64,000 nucleotides of DNA from Trichomonas vaginalis G3 (GCF_026262505.1 NC_067205.1:21299585-21363584); one strand, 5' to 3'; positions 51,949 to 63,456 are shown, counted from the stretch's first letter. Program-made: numbers and translations. The notes: generated by a model not told the origin, from the sequence alone.

Positions 51949-51987
51949 GTCACTTTTTTTATTTGAGTATTTGACAAATTTGACAAT
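51949..51987 (-). promoter_or_regulatory. Shared upstream motif, gene C
   Basis: ATTGTCAAATTTGTCAAATA followed by AAAAAAAGTGACG on the coding strand, about 15-53 bases before the ATG. It has the same two parts as the motif of genes A and B, with the TTGTCAAA part doubled. Confidence 0.5.
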
Positions 51988-53188
51988 TTTCATAATTCAA
52001 GATTTTGACAAAATTTATGTTATCAGATTAAATAATTATATAATTTGATAGGCGATTTGGAAAACTCATACGACGATCAAATTCTGTGAGCTCTATTGAA
52101 TTAAAAATTCAATTCACAAATCTGATTTTTGTAGTTTTATTTGCAAATAAATACTAATGTACAAGCATGATGTCGTGACGATATATTTTTATATTTGGTC
52201 AGGACTTGACAAATCAAAATTAAGTCATAAAAAACATAAATATAGGATGCTGATTTATTGCATATTGATAATCCTGAAAAACATAAGTTAAGCTGTGTTT
52301 GTTCCATCGGCACTGCACACCGATAAAATTCTCCGAAATATTAGATTCAATCATGAAAATATCAATTAAATATTTGATTCATGTTATTGTGCTTGATACG
52401 ACAGATCGATAATTCTTTAGGAATATGGGGTATAAAATCAAAATAGTAAAATAGATTAAAATAAATTAATCCATAACTTCTTTATTATGATTAATATGAT
52501 AAAAACAATCATCTCATAAAACATTTTAAGCAAATACTATAAATATTAATACATATTTTTAGATATTTCAAGAATATGTCATCAAAAATATGTTTGATTT
52601 AATAGTTATAAATAAAATCCCCACAAAATAAGCAAAAAGCTAGGAAGAATAGAGGTTTATGGCTTTGCTTGATTATATTAATTGAAATATTAATCTGTCT
52701 AAATTAAACGTCTGTTTTTATGAGTAATATAGAAGAACAACTGCATAATGTTAATTGTTTTACCTGAGTTTGCAATTAAAAGGATAAACTTGGAAAAATT
52801 CTCGTATTTTCCCCCTTCTTTCCAACTTTTTTGTTTGAATTTGTTTCGACAATTGATTTTAACTAAGGTAATGATATTTGAAATAGAATAATTATTTAAT
52901 GATTTCTAAATTGATTTAAGAATCATGAAGATCTATTTAAAATAAGAAGAATATCCCATTAAACATCATTGTTGTAACTTTCAAGCTGATTGAAATTCGT
53001 CATATATAAAAATATGGCGTATAATTTTGAATTTTTGAAATTTCTTGTAATAATCCACAATTGCTTGGAAGAAATAATAATACTGGGCATAACAACTTGC
53101 AGATATATTAATGAATCTTTGATATTTTTAAAATTTGTCATTAGATATGAAATTAAACAATATAAACAATAATTTAAATTGTTTGACA
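51988..53188. other. Long AT-rich spacer between genes C and D
   Basis: About 1.2 kb, very AT-rich. Short frames of 60-76 codons on both strands at 52959-53189 are overlapping and low-complexity. I see no repeat, RNA gene or element end here. Confidence 0.5.
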
Positions 53189-55813
53189 TCAGTATATGCT
53201 TTTCATGATACTGTTTTGATTCTTACTTTCTCTGAAATCCGCTGGAAAATCAATAATTAATGTAAATGGTTGATATCCAGTTGATGAAATAACAAGTGTA
53301 TTGGTTGTTTTATTAATTTCTCTTCCATCAAATTGATAGTAAATTGTGATTTCTCCACTTCCATCTTCATCTTGATAATTTCCTTCAATATAAAATGCTT
53401 TATTATATGTCTTCTTGAACTCTTGATTATCTGGTGTTGCAATTGTAACAATAGGTGAATGATATAAATAAGTAAAATTCAATTGAACTTCATTTGATTT
53501 CTTGTCACTTTCATCAATTGCATAAACAACAATTTTGTGTTCACCTTCTAAAATTGTTCGATCAAGATTAATATTAAAACTGAATGGTGTTGGTTGGATT
53601 GTAATGGAATAATTAGTTGAAATTTGCATTTGAGATGAATCATCAAATCTGTAGTAGATGGAGAAATAACCACTTTGATCAAGATCAATGACACTACCAC
53701 AAATATTAAATACAATATCATTTGGACCTTTGTATATTGTTTGTCTTTCATTTGTTGTTATAGATATTGATGGTGCATTGTAATTGTATTTGAATGTAAA
53801 TGATTGTTGTTCTGTTTTCTTTTCTTCGTCATCAATAGCCCAAATGAAAATTGTGTGTGTTCCTTTACTTAAATCTGAAGGAATATTAATATTTTTATTG
53901 ATATTATAAAAAGATCTTGTTGTAATTGGGAATGATTGTAAAAGTTTTTCTTCACCTTTAGAATCAATCTTGTATTTAACATAAACTGTTCCTGTTTCAT
54001 CATCATCTTTGACACTGCCTGTGATAGTGATAAATGTGTCAACATTCTTTATGTATTTTGTATCATTCTGATTTGTTATAGTAAGAATTGGAGTGTTGTG
54101 GTAATAATTAAATGAAAAACTTATATTTGATTGTTTTTGATAAGAATCAACTGCCATAATAGAAATATTGTGTTGAGTTACTGAAAATAATGAAGGAATT
54201 TGAACTGTGAAATTGAATGGATAATTAGTATCTTGATTTGTGACAATGATTTGTGACTTTTTGATTGATTCACCATTGTCAAACTTGTAGAAAATATCAA
54301 TGATATCATTACCATCACGATCTGAAACTGTTCCGACAATTTTGATGATGTCATCTGTATTCTTAATGTATGATGATTTAGGAGTTGTTGTTATTTTGAT
54401 TGCAGGATTGTTGTAAAAATATGAGAATGTTTTGAAATATTGACTTGAGGATTTGTTTTTCTCATCTGTTGCCCAGATTGTTATTTGTTGATTGCTGCTT
54501 TCTGGAAAATTTGGTGGAAAATCAACATTAAAATCAAATGGATATGCGTTTGGATCTGTACTTTTAATTTCATATTGAGATAGAGTGACAATTTCTTTCC
54601 CATCAAATTGATACTTAAGTGTAACAGTTCCACTTCCATCTATGTCACCTAAAGAACCTTTGATACGAATTCTTTGTCCATCGTTTTTGGAGAAAACTTG
54701 ACCATCCTGCATATCCATATTAAGAGATGGATTGTTAAAGTTAAAAAGGAAATTCTTTGATTTTGGATCACTATCAAGATATCCATCATTTGCAATTAAT
54801 GAAATAGAGGTGGATCCTTCAGGAAGATCATTTGGGATATTTATTGTTGCAGAAAATTGTTTATCTGATGATGTTACATCATTTACTGTTGTCAAAGTTT
54901 GATATCCTCTGTTTTTAATGTTGTATTTGATTGTAACACTGTTTGCACCATCAACATCTTTAACTTTACCTGTGATTGTCATTTGTGAATTTCCATTCTT
55001 TGTGAATGTATTAGGAGTAAATTCAAATGAAACAATCTCTGGTTTTGAATTTGGCTTTGATACTGTGAATAGAAATTCATTTGAACATTCAGTTCCTTCA
55101 CAAATTCTCAAATATAATGTGTGTGAACTTTTGCTTTGATCTGTGATATCAAATCTTTGATTTTCATATCTTTTAACTCCTTCAAAATTGGGATTAAAAT
55201 AAACCGTATCAAAAGTTTTATAATCTTGTGCATCTATTTTCCATTGTAATGTTTTAGGGGTTGAAGAGAATCCTAAATCAGCACTAAATGTAGCAAGTAT
55301 GTAATTTTGATTTGAGTAATCCATATACATATCTTTGATTACAGAGTCAAGCTGAAGTAACTTCTTTTATATTTTATTGTATTCTATTTTTAAACATGTT
55401 TTATTCATTATTTTTCTATATTTCCATCCAATAACTATTTCATATTTAACTAGTTGAGAATCAGAACTTGAAGTACAAGAAAAGGAATCTGCTAATGATA
55501 AGTCGAAATGTTTTTTCTGATTTTTATGAGAAATTGTCAATCCATGAGAATTATAATTTAGATTAACACTGGAATTGTATCGAAAGTTAAGGTAAATGTG
55601 CAGCTCAAGAGAAAATTGTACTTGAAATGCATTATGATTGAATATTTTGTAATATAGCGAATTTATTTCGTCATGCATTTCAATTTCGCAATTGTTGATT
55701 GTTAAGTGATCGATTTCATTGTTGTAGATAGTATAGTTTTGCGAGTCAATATGAATTATTGATAAATAATTTAAATACTTTAAATCAGAAAGTGCTCGGA
55801 AGAAACTCAACAT
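53189..55813 (-). pseudogene. Gene D: Ig-like repeat protein, one stop, truncated end
   Basis: The start MLSFFRALSDLKYLNYL aligns with other family starts. The N-terminal domain (residues 1-148) is more divergent than in A-C but keeps the pattern. A single in-frame TAA at about 55367-55369 follows; after it the same frame continues for over 720 codons with a second domain (FSADLGFSSTPKTLQWK) and six Ig-like repeats. The last repeat breaks off after FPADFRESKNQ and the final repeat and RPKQY tail are missing. The stop could be a base error, a read-through site or a true nonsense codon. Confidence 0.82.
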
Positions 55814-56404
55814 TCAATTCGTTGGCCGTACGTGATCCAATTGTTGGCTCCAAAATTATTACAATAAGATATACACATTTACGATAATTCAAATATCCAA
55901 TTAATAGTTCACAGATAGGAGATTTTTAAAATTTCGCATTTATAAGTTTATGTTTTCTTCAATTTTTTTTGAAAAAAATAAGCATGTCGCAATTGCCACA
56001 AGGTGGTCTATTTTTGAAGAAATATTGCCTACGTGGGAAATAGTGTAAAGTATTGAATTCAGAGGAAAATTACAAAAATACTCATTTTGAAGGAATTTCG
56101 GTCATAAAACATGATTTTATTATATGAACATTTACATGGCTTGATGCGTATGTTCTAAATCTTTAATTAAATCACATAATTCATCTACATTTTATAATTT
56201 TATAATTTGATTTCTCTTCAAATCTGCTTTCAGATTGAACTTCTAGGCTCAAATTTCGCGGAAAATTTTCCAAAAGTATTGCCCAAACCGACGTGCTTAG
56301 AAAAAATAAATGTTATAGTTTTGGAAAGACTTTCCGATCGTTTTTAGTAGGGCTGTACAAAATCGAGAAAAACATTGCCGTGCGGTAATATAGGGTCAGA
56401 AAAA
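55814..56404. other. Spacer upstream of gene D
   Basis: AT-rich with no gene. The family upstream motif seen at genes A-C is absent here. A TAGGGCTGTACAAAATCGAG segment near 56349 is reminiscent of an element end and shares TACAAAATCGAG with bases near 58083, but I could not pair the two as terminal repeats. Confidence 0.4.
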
Positions 56405-56545
56405 TCGCGCCTCGGCGGCTCCGCCGCCTCGGCACTATTAAGTGCGCATTATATTTAATATGTCCTTCTTTTTTTTCTTTTTTTTTCTTCTTCTTTTCCT
56501 TTCCTTCTTCCTCTCCTTCCTCTTCTTTTCTTCTCCTTCTCTTTT
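56405..56545. repeat. GC-rich hairpin followed by a pyrimidine tract
   Basis: CGCCTCGGCGGCTCCGCCG is a short GC-rich island with a GGCGG-CT-CCGCC hairpin in otherwise AT-rich DNA. From about 56464 to 56545 one strand is almost purely C and T. Such tracts can adopt unusual DNA structure. No gene is visible. Confidence 0.7.
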
Positions 56546-56883
56546 TACAACAACGTCGAAGATCTTCGAATTTGATTGTTGGAAAAGCATCTATTTCAGA
56601 TAAAGGATGCCTTTCTCACAGTCAACATACGAGGGTCCTGGCTGAAACGTTCTCAAAAAGCCTGAGATGGTAATTCTCTGATCACTCATAGCTGGGCAGG
56701 TAGTCATTGCTGACAATACCTGTCTTTATGCATGCACGCTTTCATGTATATGGGTTTACACTATCAATTCGCAAAGTTGTTCCGAATTCTTCCAAAATGG
56801 AAGGACCCGAAACAACTTTGCTTGTTAACGATACAGACGCATTACTTTGCATTGATACTGTGCTGAGTTGTGTAGAAAGTTTG

Positions 56884-56951
56884 ATTAGAGTTGTTTTGTT
56901 CTGGTATCTCTCATCTTCTGATGAGAGAAATCAAAGCAACACAACTCTAAT
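56884..56951. repeat. 68-bp foldback repeat, copy 1
   Basis: Arms start ATTAGAGTTGT and end ACAACTCTAAT, and the centre is TCTCTCATC/GATGAGAGA. The stem is about 32 bp with about five mismatches and a loop of a few bases. It is preceded by a GAGTTGTGTAGAA segment shared with copy 3. A short frame of about 90 codons over this area is coincidental. Confidence 0.8.
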
Positions 56952-56991
56952 GAGTTTGTTTTCACTCATTTGTATGTAGGTTTTTAGTTCG

Positions 56992-57059
56992 ATTGGAGCT
57001 GCTTCATAATGAGATCTCTCATCAATTGATGAGGGAGATCATAACAAAGCAGCTCTAAT
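56992..57059. repeat. 68-bp foldback repeat, copy 2
   Basis: Arms ATTGGAGCTGCTT and AAGCAGCTCTAAT, centre ATCTCTCATC/GATGAGGGAGAT. The length is the same as copy 1. Where copy 1 has TT paired with AA in the arm (AGAGTTG), this copy has CT paired with AG (GAGCTG), so paired positions changed together. Confidence 0.8.
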
Positions 57060-57236
57060 GTATATGCTCGTATTAACCGGATTATAATGCGTTGTAACGT
57101 CAGCTTGTAGTTCGTTTGGGGCCACTTCACATTGAGATGAGAAGAAATGATTAAAGGACTCTGACAGGCTTTGGCCGTTGATGTTGTAATCGCATTACTT
57201 GGAACTAGCTGGATGCTAAGCTGTGTAGAATGTTCG

Positions 57237-57304
57237 ATTAGAGCTGTTTTGATATGATTTTTCTCATCATAAGATTGGAGGAATCATAGCAAAGCAACTC
57301 TAAT
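57237..57304. repeat. 68-bp foldback repeat, copy 3
   Basis: Arms ATTAGAGCTGTTTTG and CAAAGCAACTCTAAT, with a TATGATT/AATCATA inner stem. The length is again 68 bp. It lies 353 bp after copy 1 within a larger repeat that includes CGCATTACTT and GTGTAGAA upstream. A weaker fourth relative may lie near 57112-57150. Confidence 0.78.
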
Positions 57305-57725
57305 GGGTTTACCATCATCTACTTGTATGTAGATGTTTGGGAAATTGTCTTGTTAATCGATTTTCGAGATGACTTTCAAATGCCATAATCAAATGACAAA
57401 CAAGTCTAAGATTTCTCGACAATACATCAAATCATGATGTTTGTAAGTGCGATGAGATTAGAGTTTTTGAAGGAATGACAAGAGAAGTAGGGAATCTCGG
57501 CATTCGCCGAGCAAATTAAAAATTAACGTATGGATTAAATTTTAAGAGGAATTCAATTTTAATTACGGGTTGTTCAAATATTGATTAATATAAATTTATT
57601 AATAAGAATAAACAATTTTTGTTTTTGAATTTATTCAATTTATAGCTTTACATATAGTTTCAAAATTGTACAACTATGATTATTTCAACAAAAAATATCT
57701 TACTTTTTCACTTCACTTTCACCCT

Positions 57726-58020
57726 CACTTTTTCCGTAATTCAAATTTCAACATTATGTATTTTAATTCCTTATAGTATTTTTAACATAATTAATCAAAT
57801 AATAATTGGAAGTTCTGAACTCACTTTTTCCGTAATTCAAAATCAAAAATATGAATAATATATCTATTTATTATATACTAATGCTATTTTCAACTAGAAG
57901 TGAGGTACGGTAATCTTACGGATTCCCTAACTCAATTTTACGGAAAAAGTGCAATAAACTACTCAATTTTACGGAAAAAGTGCAGTAAACTACTCAATTT
58001 ACGGAAAAAGTGTCGTAAAC
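57726..58020. repeat. Short repeats around ACGGAAAAAGTG in both orientations
   Basis: CACTTTTTCCGTAATTCAAA occurs at about 57726 and 57822. The opposite strand form, CTCAATTTTACGGAAAAAGT, occurs as three direct repeats of 31 bp starting at 57931, 57962 and 57993. Together they can fold into alternative stems. No gene is present. Confidence 0.8.
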
Positions 58021-58135
58021 TATTGATGTGGCGGTAAAATCACGGTAATTCACGGAAAGCTATATGCGAAAATTTGAAATTATACAAAATCGAGCGAAAC
58101 ACTTTTAAATAGGTTGTTCTCGTATTTAAAATATA

Positions 58136-59434
58136 GGGTGTCCAAAGGTGCGTTTAGCACAGCGCTCTATATGAGACTATTAAAGGAGATATATGCTGAT
58201 TATAAATATATAATAAAAAATATGAATATATGTATATGATGAGTATGTTGTATTTTGGCGCCATGCCGGGATATAAAATGAATTTTGAGACAAGAGGCGG
58301 TTTCGCGGGAAATTTTGGCGGGATTTTTTTCATTTTTTTAATAAATCATAAAGAAAACATCCTCGCTCTTGCAAAAAAATGCAAAGACTGTAAAAAATCT
58401 ACGAGATATTGGTAAAATGCTTCGGTATGGATGCTCCTAGCTATTCCACTGTAACGTATCATGTTAGGATGTATCACTTCATGAACAAAAAGGCGCCCAT
58501 CATAAAAATTGACAAAAAATCGCCGGATCAAAGAAAAATCAAAGCAATTCTTCAAGCGCTAGATGAAGACCCAAGAGCATCACTCAGAAGGATAGAGGAG
58601 ATGACAAAGATACCACGTACAACAGTCAGTTATTATCTGCACAATTATTTGAACTACAAACTAGCGTATACACGTTGGGTTCCGCACAACCTTAATTCAG
58701 TTCAAAAAAAATCTAGAGTCCAATCTTCGAAAGAGCTCCTCTCTATATTGGGTGCGTATCAATCCAAGAAGTTTCGCTTTTTAGTAACAGGGGACGAGTC
58801 TTGGTTTCAATATGCAACAGAAGCCAAAATCATGTGGATCCCGAAGGATGAAAATCCGCAAACATTCCCGAAGAAAAAAATTGACACACCAATGATGATG
58901 TTGTCGGTTTTTTGGGGCGTGAATGGCATCATCGCAATTGATATTCTTCAAAAACCTAATACGATGAATGCTCAGTATCTAATTGACAATGTTCTTACTC
59001 AAATTATCAATTCTGATGAGTTTGAGAAATCCAAACAACAAAAACAAAAGTTTGCAATTCATTTTGATAATTCAAGAGTTCACAAAAGTCATAAGGTAAT
59101 GAATTACTTGGTGGAAAACAATGTCAAAGTTGTTCCAAACTCAATTTATTCACCTGATATTGCACCCTCTGACTTTTATTTATTCGGCACGCTAAAAAAG
59201 AGAGCTGAAGGACGCGAATTCGCGAGTCCAGATGATCTTGAAAATTTTGTAAGAGAGCAATTTGAGCAATTTTCTCATGATGATTTAAAGCGTGTCTTTC
59301 AAGCCTGGATCGATCGCTGCGAACGCGTGATTGAATCCAATGGTGATTATATTTAAATAAACTTTATATATATGTAACTTGTTTATTTCTATTCGCAGTA
59401 TTCAGGTTTGTGCTAAACACACCTTTGGACACCC
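58136..59434 (+). mobile_element. Mariner DNA transposon, copy 2 (1299 bp)
   Basis: Terminal inverted repeats start GGGTGTCCAAAGGTG, with TA duplications at 58134-58135 and 59435-59436. The internal sequence is almost base for base the same as copy 1, with a rare difference such as Ile versus Met before NHKENIL. This implies recent transposition of the same source. It lies in non-coding DNA. Confidence 0.95.
58427..59356 (+). CDS. Mariner transposase (DD34D), copy 2
   Basis: 309 residues from the first in-frame ATG, MDAPSYSTVTYHVRMYHF to RVIESNGDYI. Catalytic positions are VTGDESW, HFDNSR and APSDFYLF, with 34 residues between the second and third Asp. The upstream helix-turn-helix coding (NHKENILALAKKCKDC and a KNLRDIGKML-like piece) is spread over other frames between about 58345 and 58426, with about two frame changes. 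Either both copies are defective and moved by another source, or the start is produced in an unusual way. Confidence 0.85.
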   Translation: MDAPSYSTVTYHVRMYHFMNKKAPIIKIDKKSPDQRKIKAILQALDEDPRASLRRIEEMTKIPRTTVSYYLHNYLNYKLAYTRWVPHNLNSVQKKSRVQSSKELLSILGAYQSKKFRFLVTGDESWFQYATEAKIMWIPKDENPQTFPKKKIDTPMMMLSVFWGVNGIIAIDILQKPNTMNAQYLIDNVLTQIINSDEFEKSKQQKQKFAIHFDNSRVHKSHKVMNYLVENNVKVVPNSIYSPDIAPSDFYLFGTLKKRAEGREFASPDDLENFVREQFEQFSHDDLKRVFQAWIDRCERVIESNGDYI

Positions 59435-59810
59435 TATACTATTCCCAGATTTATTGTCGTCAGAATATTTCCAAATTTTTGCCGATTTACAAAAAATGAT
59501 TTACAAAGCATATTTTTAATCTAAAAAATTCCTAAAAAAAGGAACCGGTGTGCGGAAACCTCGGTAAGTTACCGCGGTTCCCGTTGGGACTGCCATAGTT
59601 TTTAGTGACGCCAAAGCTTTCAAAAATTTAAAATTAATTGATGTCACGATGTAAACCACTCAATATTGAGAAGTTTACGTCGTGACGTAATGATGACTCC
59701 AACCACACCCCAACCCATCAGAAATTACTAAATTTTCCTTAAATTATTATTTTAATCCTTATATGAGGATTTTTATTTATTTATTATTATTTTTTAGAAA
59801 ACATTCTACA
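59435..59810. other. Spacer downstream of gene E
   Basis: No gene. It contains ACCGGTGTGCGG and ACCGCGGTTCCCG GC-rich patches near 59545-59585 and a strong hairpin described separately. Confidence 0.5.
59642..59690. terminator. Strong hairpin near the 3' side of gene E, role unknown
   Basis: Left arm TGTCACGATGTAAAC, right arm GTTTACGTCGTGACG, with one G-T type mismatch and an inner perfect palindrome CTCAATATTGAG. This gives a stem of about 20 bp. It lies about 120 bp past the stop codon of gene E. It may be a transcript-end structure or a remnant of a foldback element; the type given is tentative. Confidence 0.35.
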
Positions 59811-62800
59811 CTAAAATGATTTTTTAGATTGCAACATCGGAATAAGGGATAAAATAGGTGTTGAATAACATCTTTTGGCTTTATTCCGCATTATCAATTT
59901 CTCAGTTATATAAAGAAATGTGAATCTCATTTGTTGGTGATTTGATTCTTTCCCATCATCGTCAACAGCATAAATATCAAGTGAATGAGTTCCAGTTTCA
60001 ATGACTTTTGTAAAATTAAACTTATCATAAAATTCAGCTGAAACAGAATCTCTCAAAGTCACAGATCCAAAATTTACAGGTGGTTCTTCATCTAAAATGT
60101 ATTTTATAGTAATCGTTCCTTGTCCATCAGCATCTCGTACAATTCCTCTGAGAAAGAAATTACTGATCATATCTCCTATTAATGTTTGTTTAGTTTTTGA
60201 TTGGATTTCTAAAACAGGAGAATTGAATTCATAATTAAATCGGCTTGTGTAGTTCTCTGATTTCTTACCACTCTCATCTTCTGCAATGATGAAAAAAGTA
60301 TGTGAAGATTCATTCAGATTTGCTGGAAACTTTAATTTAAACGAAAAATTGTGCTCACTGATATTTTTAATCTCTATTTTCTGACTATCAATTAACAAAT
60401 CATCAATGAAGCATGAAATATTAACAATTCCTTCTCCATCCATATCAACAACAGTTCCTTCAACATCAAATGTATTAGAAACCTTTCGTTTATATATTGA
60501 ATCTCCAAATTTTGTCATTGTTAGATTAGGAAAGCTGTATAGAAATTCAACGACTTTGAATTCGATTTTGTCTGAAATGCTGCAATGACCATGAACATCA
60601 CATCCATACAAATAAATATTATATTTTCCGAATGCAATTTCATTTGGAATATTAATTCTTTTAGAAACTTTTTCAGGGATATTTTCAGTGATATCTGAAA
60701 TATTAATAATTAAACTCATGCTCTGATTGCCATCAAATGATATATTAAGTGACTTTAAAGCAGTATTGTCTGGATGTTCATATGTAAAGTTGATGTCAAG
60801 TGGACTTCCTCGCATGAATTTATTCTCAGTAAAGTTGTATAATTTGAAAACTGGATCATTGTATACATATGAGAAATTTCTTGTGATTATTTCTGATGTT
60901 TTATTTAAATAATCATTTGCCCATATTTTTATAGCATGATTATTACTCTCATTGAAATCAGATGGAATGTGAGCTGTGAAATTAAATTCATAATTTTCTG
61001 TTGAGTTTGTGACTGTGATTGATGTAATATTAATTTTTGTTTCATTGTCAAACATGTAGTAGATATCAATTCGGCCTTTACCATTAAGGTTTGAAACAGT
61101 TCCATTAATTGTGATGTTGTCATCTGTATTCTTCGTATATGAATTTTTTATATCGTTTGTAATATTAATTATAGGATTGTTGAAAGTATAAGAGAAGTTT
61201 AAACGTGCAGTTGCTGAACTTTTGCCTGTTTCATCTGTTGCCCAAACTTTGATAGTGTGACTGTTACTTTCTGATAAATCTGATGGAAAAGTAATATTTA
61301 TATCAAATGTTTCGCTGGCTGTTTGATCTAAAGTAATGTTTATTATATTATTAATTTCTCCCTCATCAATTTGGTAGTAAATTCTAATTGTACCATCTTT
61401 GTCTTCATCAGTAATAGTTCCTTCGAGGTTAAATGAACGACCATCATTCTTCTTGAATTCCTGATTGTTTGGAGTTGTGATAGTAATATCAGGAGAGTTA
61501 TATGAATAAATGAATGTGAGAACGCTTTCATTTGATTTCTTAAGATTTTCATCATAACAATAAATTGTCATTTTGTGAATTCCTTCATTCAAGTTTGTTG
61601 GAATTTCGATGTTTTTATTGAATTCATGAGATGATGTATCATCTATGCTTATTGTTTTTAGAAGTCGTTCTAAACCATTGTCATCAATAATGTAATTTAT
61701 TGTAACTGTTCCACTTCCATCAAGATCAGTGACATTTCCTTTGATTTCAATTTGATTATTTATTCCTTTTCGAATTTGTTGATTGTTTTCTGTTGTTATA
61801 GAAATTGATGGTGTATTGTAATTGAAATCAAATTGGAAATGAAAATGATCTGATTGTTTTTGATTAGAATCAACAGCCCAAATATAAATTATATGTGTTC
61901 CTTCTTTTAATGATGATGGAATTTTAACTGTGAAATCAAATTCATAAGTTACATCAATATCATTAACTGACCGTGATATCTCCTTAGTTGGTGTTTCATT
62001 GTCAAATTGACAGTAAATATCAATTTGATCTTCGCCATCACGATCTGAAACAGTTCCAGTAACTATGATATTTTCATCTGTATTCTTTGTGTATGATGAC
62101 TTAGGAGCTGTTGTGATACTGATAATTGGTGGATTATAAATGTATTCGAATGAAAGATTATATGTTTTGCTATTAAAACCATCTTTTAATAAATAAATAT
62201 GAATTGTGTGATTGTTCTCTGGTAAATCATTTGGAAAAGTGATTGGTTTATTGAAAGTTTCATCATTTGAATCGACTTGAACTTCGTATTGATTTTGAGT
62301 GTTATTATCTTCGTTGAAGTAATATTTAATGAGAGCTGTTGATTCTCCATTTGGATAACTTGCAATTCCTGATAATGTCAATGTCTGACCACTGTTCTTT
62401 ATAATTTTTGTTGGATTTAAACCTAAATTAGATAGAGTAAGTTTATTTGAATATCCAACTGCAAATTCTAAAGAAGTTGTATTAGTAAATTTATTATCAC
62501 TCTCAGCTCGTACAGTTAATATGTGATCACCATAATCTAAATCGGAAATAACAATTGATTCACTTGAATCAAATGGATCACGATATACATTAGGATTTTT
62601 TGTTTTTTTAATACTGAATCAATATAAAATTTTATCTCCACAGAATTACCTGGAGGATTATATACAGCATAATAAACAACCCAAACATTGTTTTTATCTG
62701 GAAACATTTTCTGAGTTGATCCTGTAAGTTCAATTCTAAATTCATCATTTGCAAGTAGATTTTTCTTATTGTTTTCATATTTGTAGTTATGATTTAATTT

Positions 62801-62920
62801 GATTTCGTTTTCTTTTCTTTCAGAAAAATTATCTTTTGAATTTTCAAAATATTCATCCATATTACGAGTATTATTGTGAAATATCGATTTAGATTCACTT
62901 AATAATGTAATATTAGACAT
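59811..62920 (-). pseudogene. Gene E: Ig-like repeat protein with homopolymer frameshift
   Basis: The 5' part (starting MSNITLLSESKSIFHNN at 62920) carries a shortened N-terminal region with LNHNYKYENNKKNLLAND, matching the end of the family N-terminal domain. A frameshift falls in the T-rich run near 62600-62610. The frame then continues for over 900 codons with eight Ig-like repeats, more than in A-D. A two-Cys segment YGCDVHGHC lies inside rather than at the end, and two further repeats follow it. The protein ends in a different tail (MRNKAKRCYSTPILSLIP), without RPKQY. It may be functional if the frameshift is a base-call error. Confidence 0.78.
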
Positions 62921-63456
62921 TTTCGTTTACGTAATTCGTTCATTTTTCTTGAGTTCGGAAGTATTTTTACCAAAACGATAAGATATAGCATTGATATGTA
63001 GCAATATATATTTATGTTGTTTTGTTTATGTAGAAATAACAAGATAAATAAGATTGCGTCAAATTATTTAGATAAAATTTAAAATTTTTAGTTTCTGGCG
63101 TTTGATATTCGTTTATTGTTGTAGTTTTATTAGTATTATTCATCATAAATTGCAGTAATATTGATGAAATTTGATTTTATTCCTTCAAATTAATGAAGGA
63201 CTCCCCATCAAATTTACCATTAAAAAATTGGATAAAAGAACTTGTTATTTCCATAGAATTTTTGTTTGTCTGAAGTAATAATTTCCATTATTATATTCCT
63301 ATGCGAGAACAGAAATCTTGTAACTCAATTTCAATAATTTAAAGCAATTATTTTATTATTATTTAATATCTGGTTTATAATATGATAGAAATTTATAATT
63401 ATAGCATAGTTATGACAACAATTGTTTATTGTTAGCTTTAAGTGGAAAGTGTATCT
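62921..63456. other. AT-rich spacer between genes E and F
   Basis: About 540 bp, no gene or repeat seen. The family upstream motif found at A-C is not present before gene E. Confidence 0.5.

Noticed and set aside
41096-54000. Many frames of 60-115 codons opposite or alternate to the repeat-protein genes (MIKIFHFRQIYQ-type)
   Set aside because: They are alternate-frame readings of the Ig-like repeats and recur wherever the same repeat module occurs.
56707-56979. 90-codon plus-strand frame over the foldback repeats
   Set aside because: It runs through the 68-bp foldback and its flank, is not kept in the related copy 353 bp downstream, and has no recognisable feature.
56349-58098. Possible hAT-type element bounded by TACAAAATCGAG segments
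   Set aside because: The two segments are in the same orientation, there is no matching target duplication and no transposase between them.
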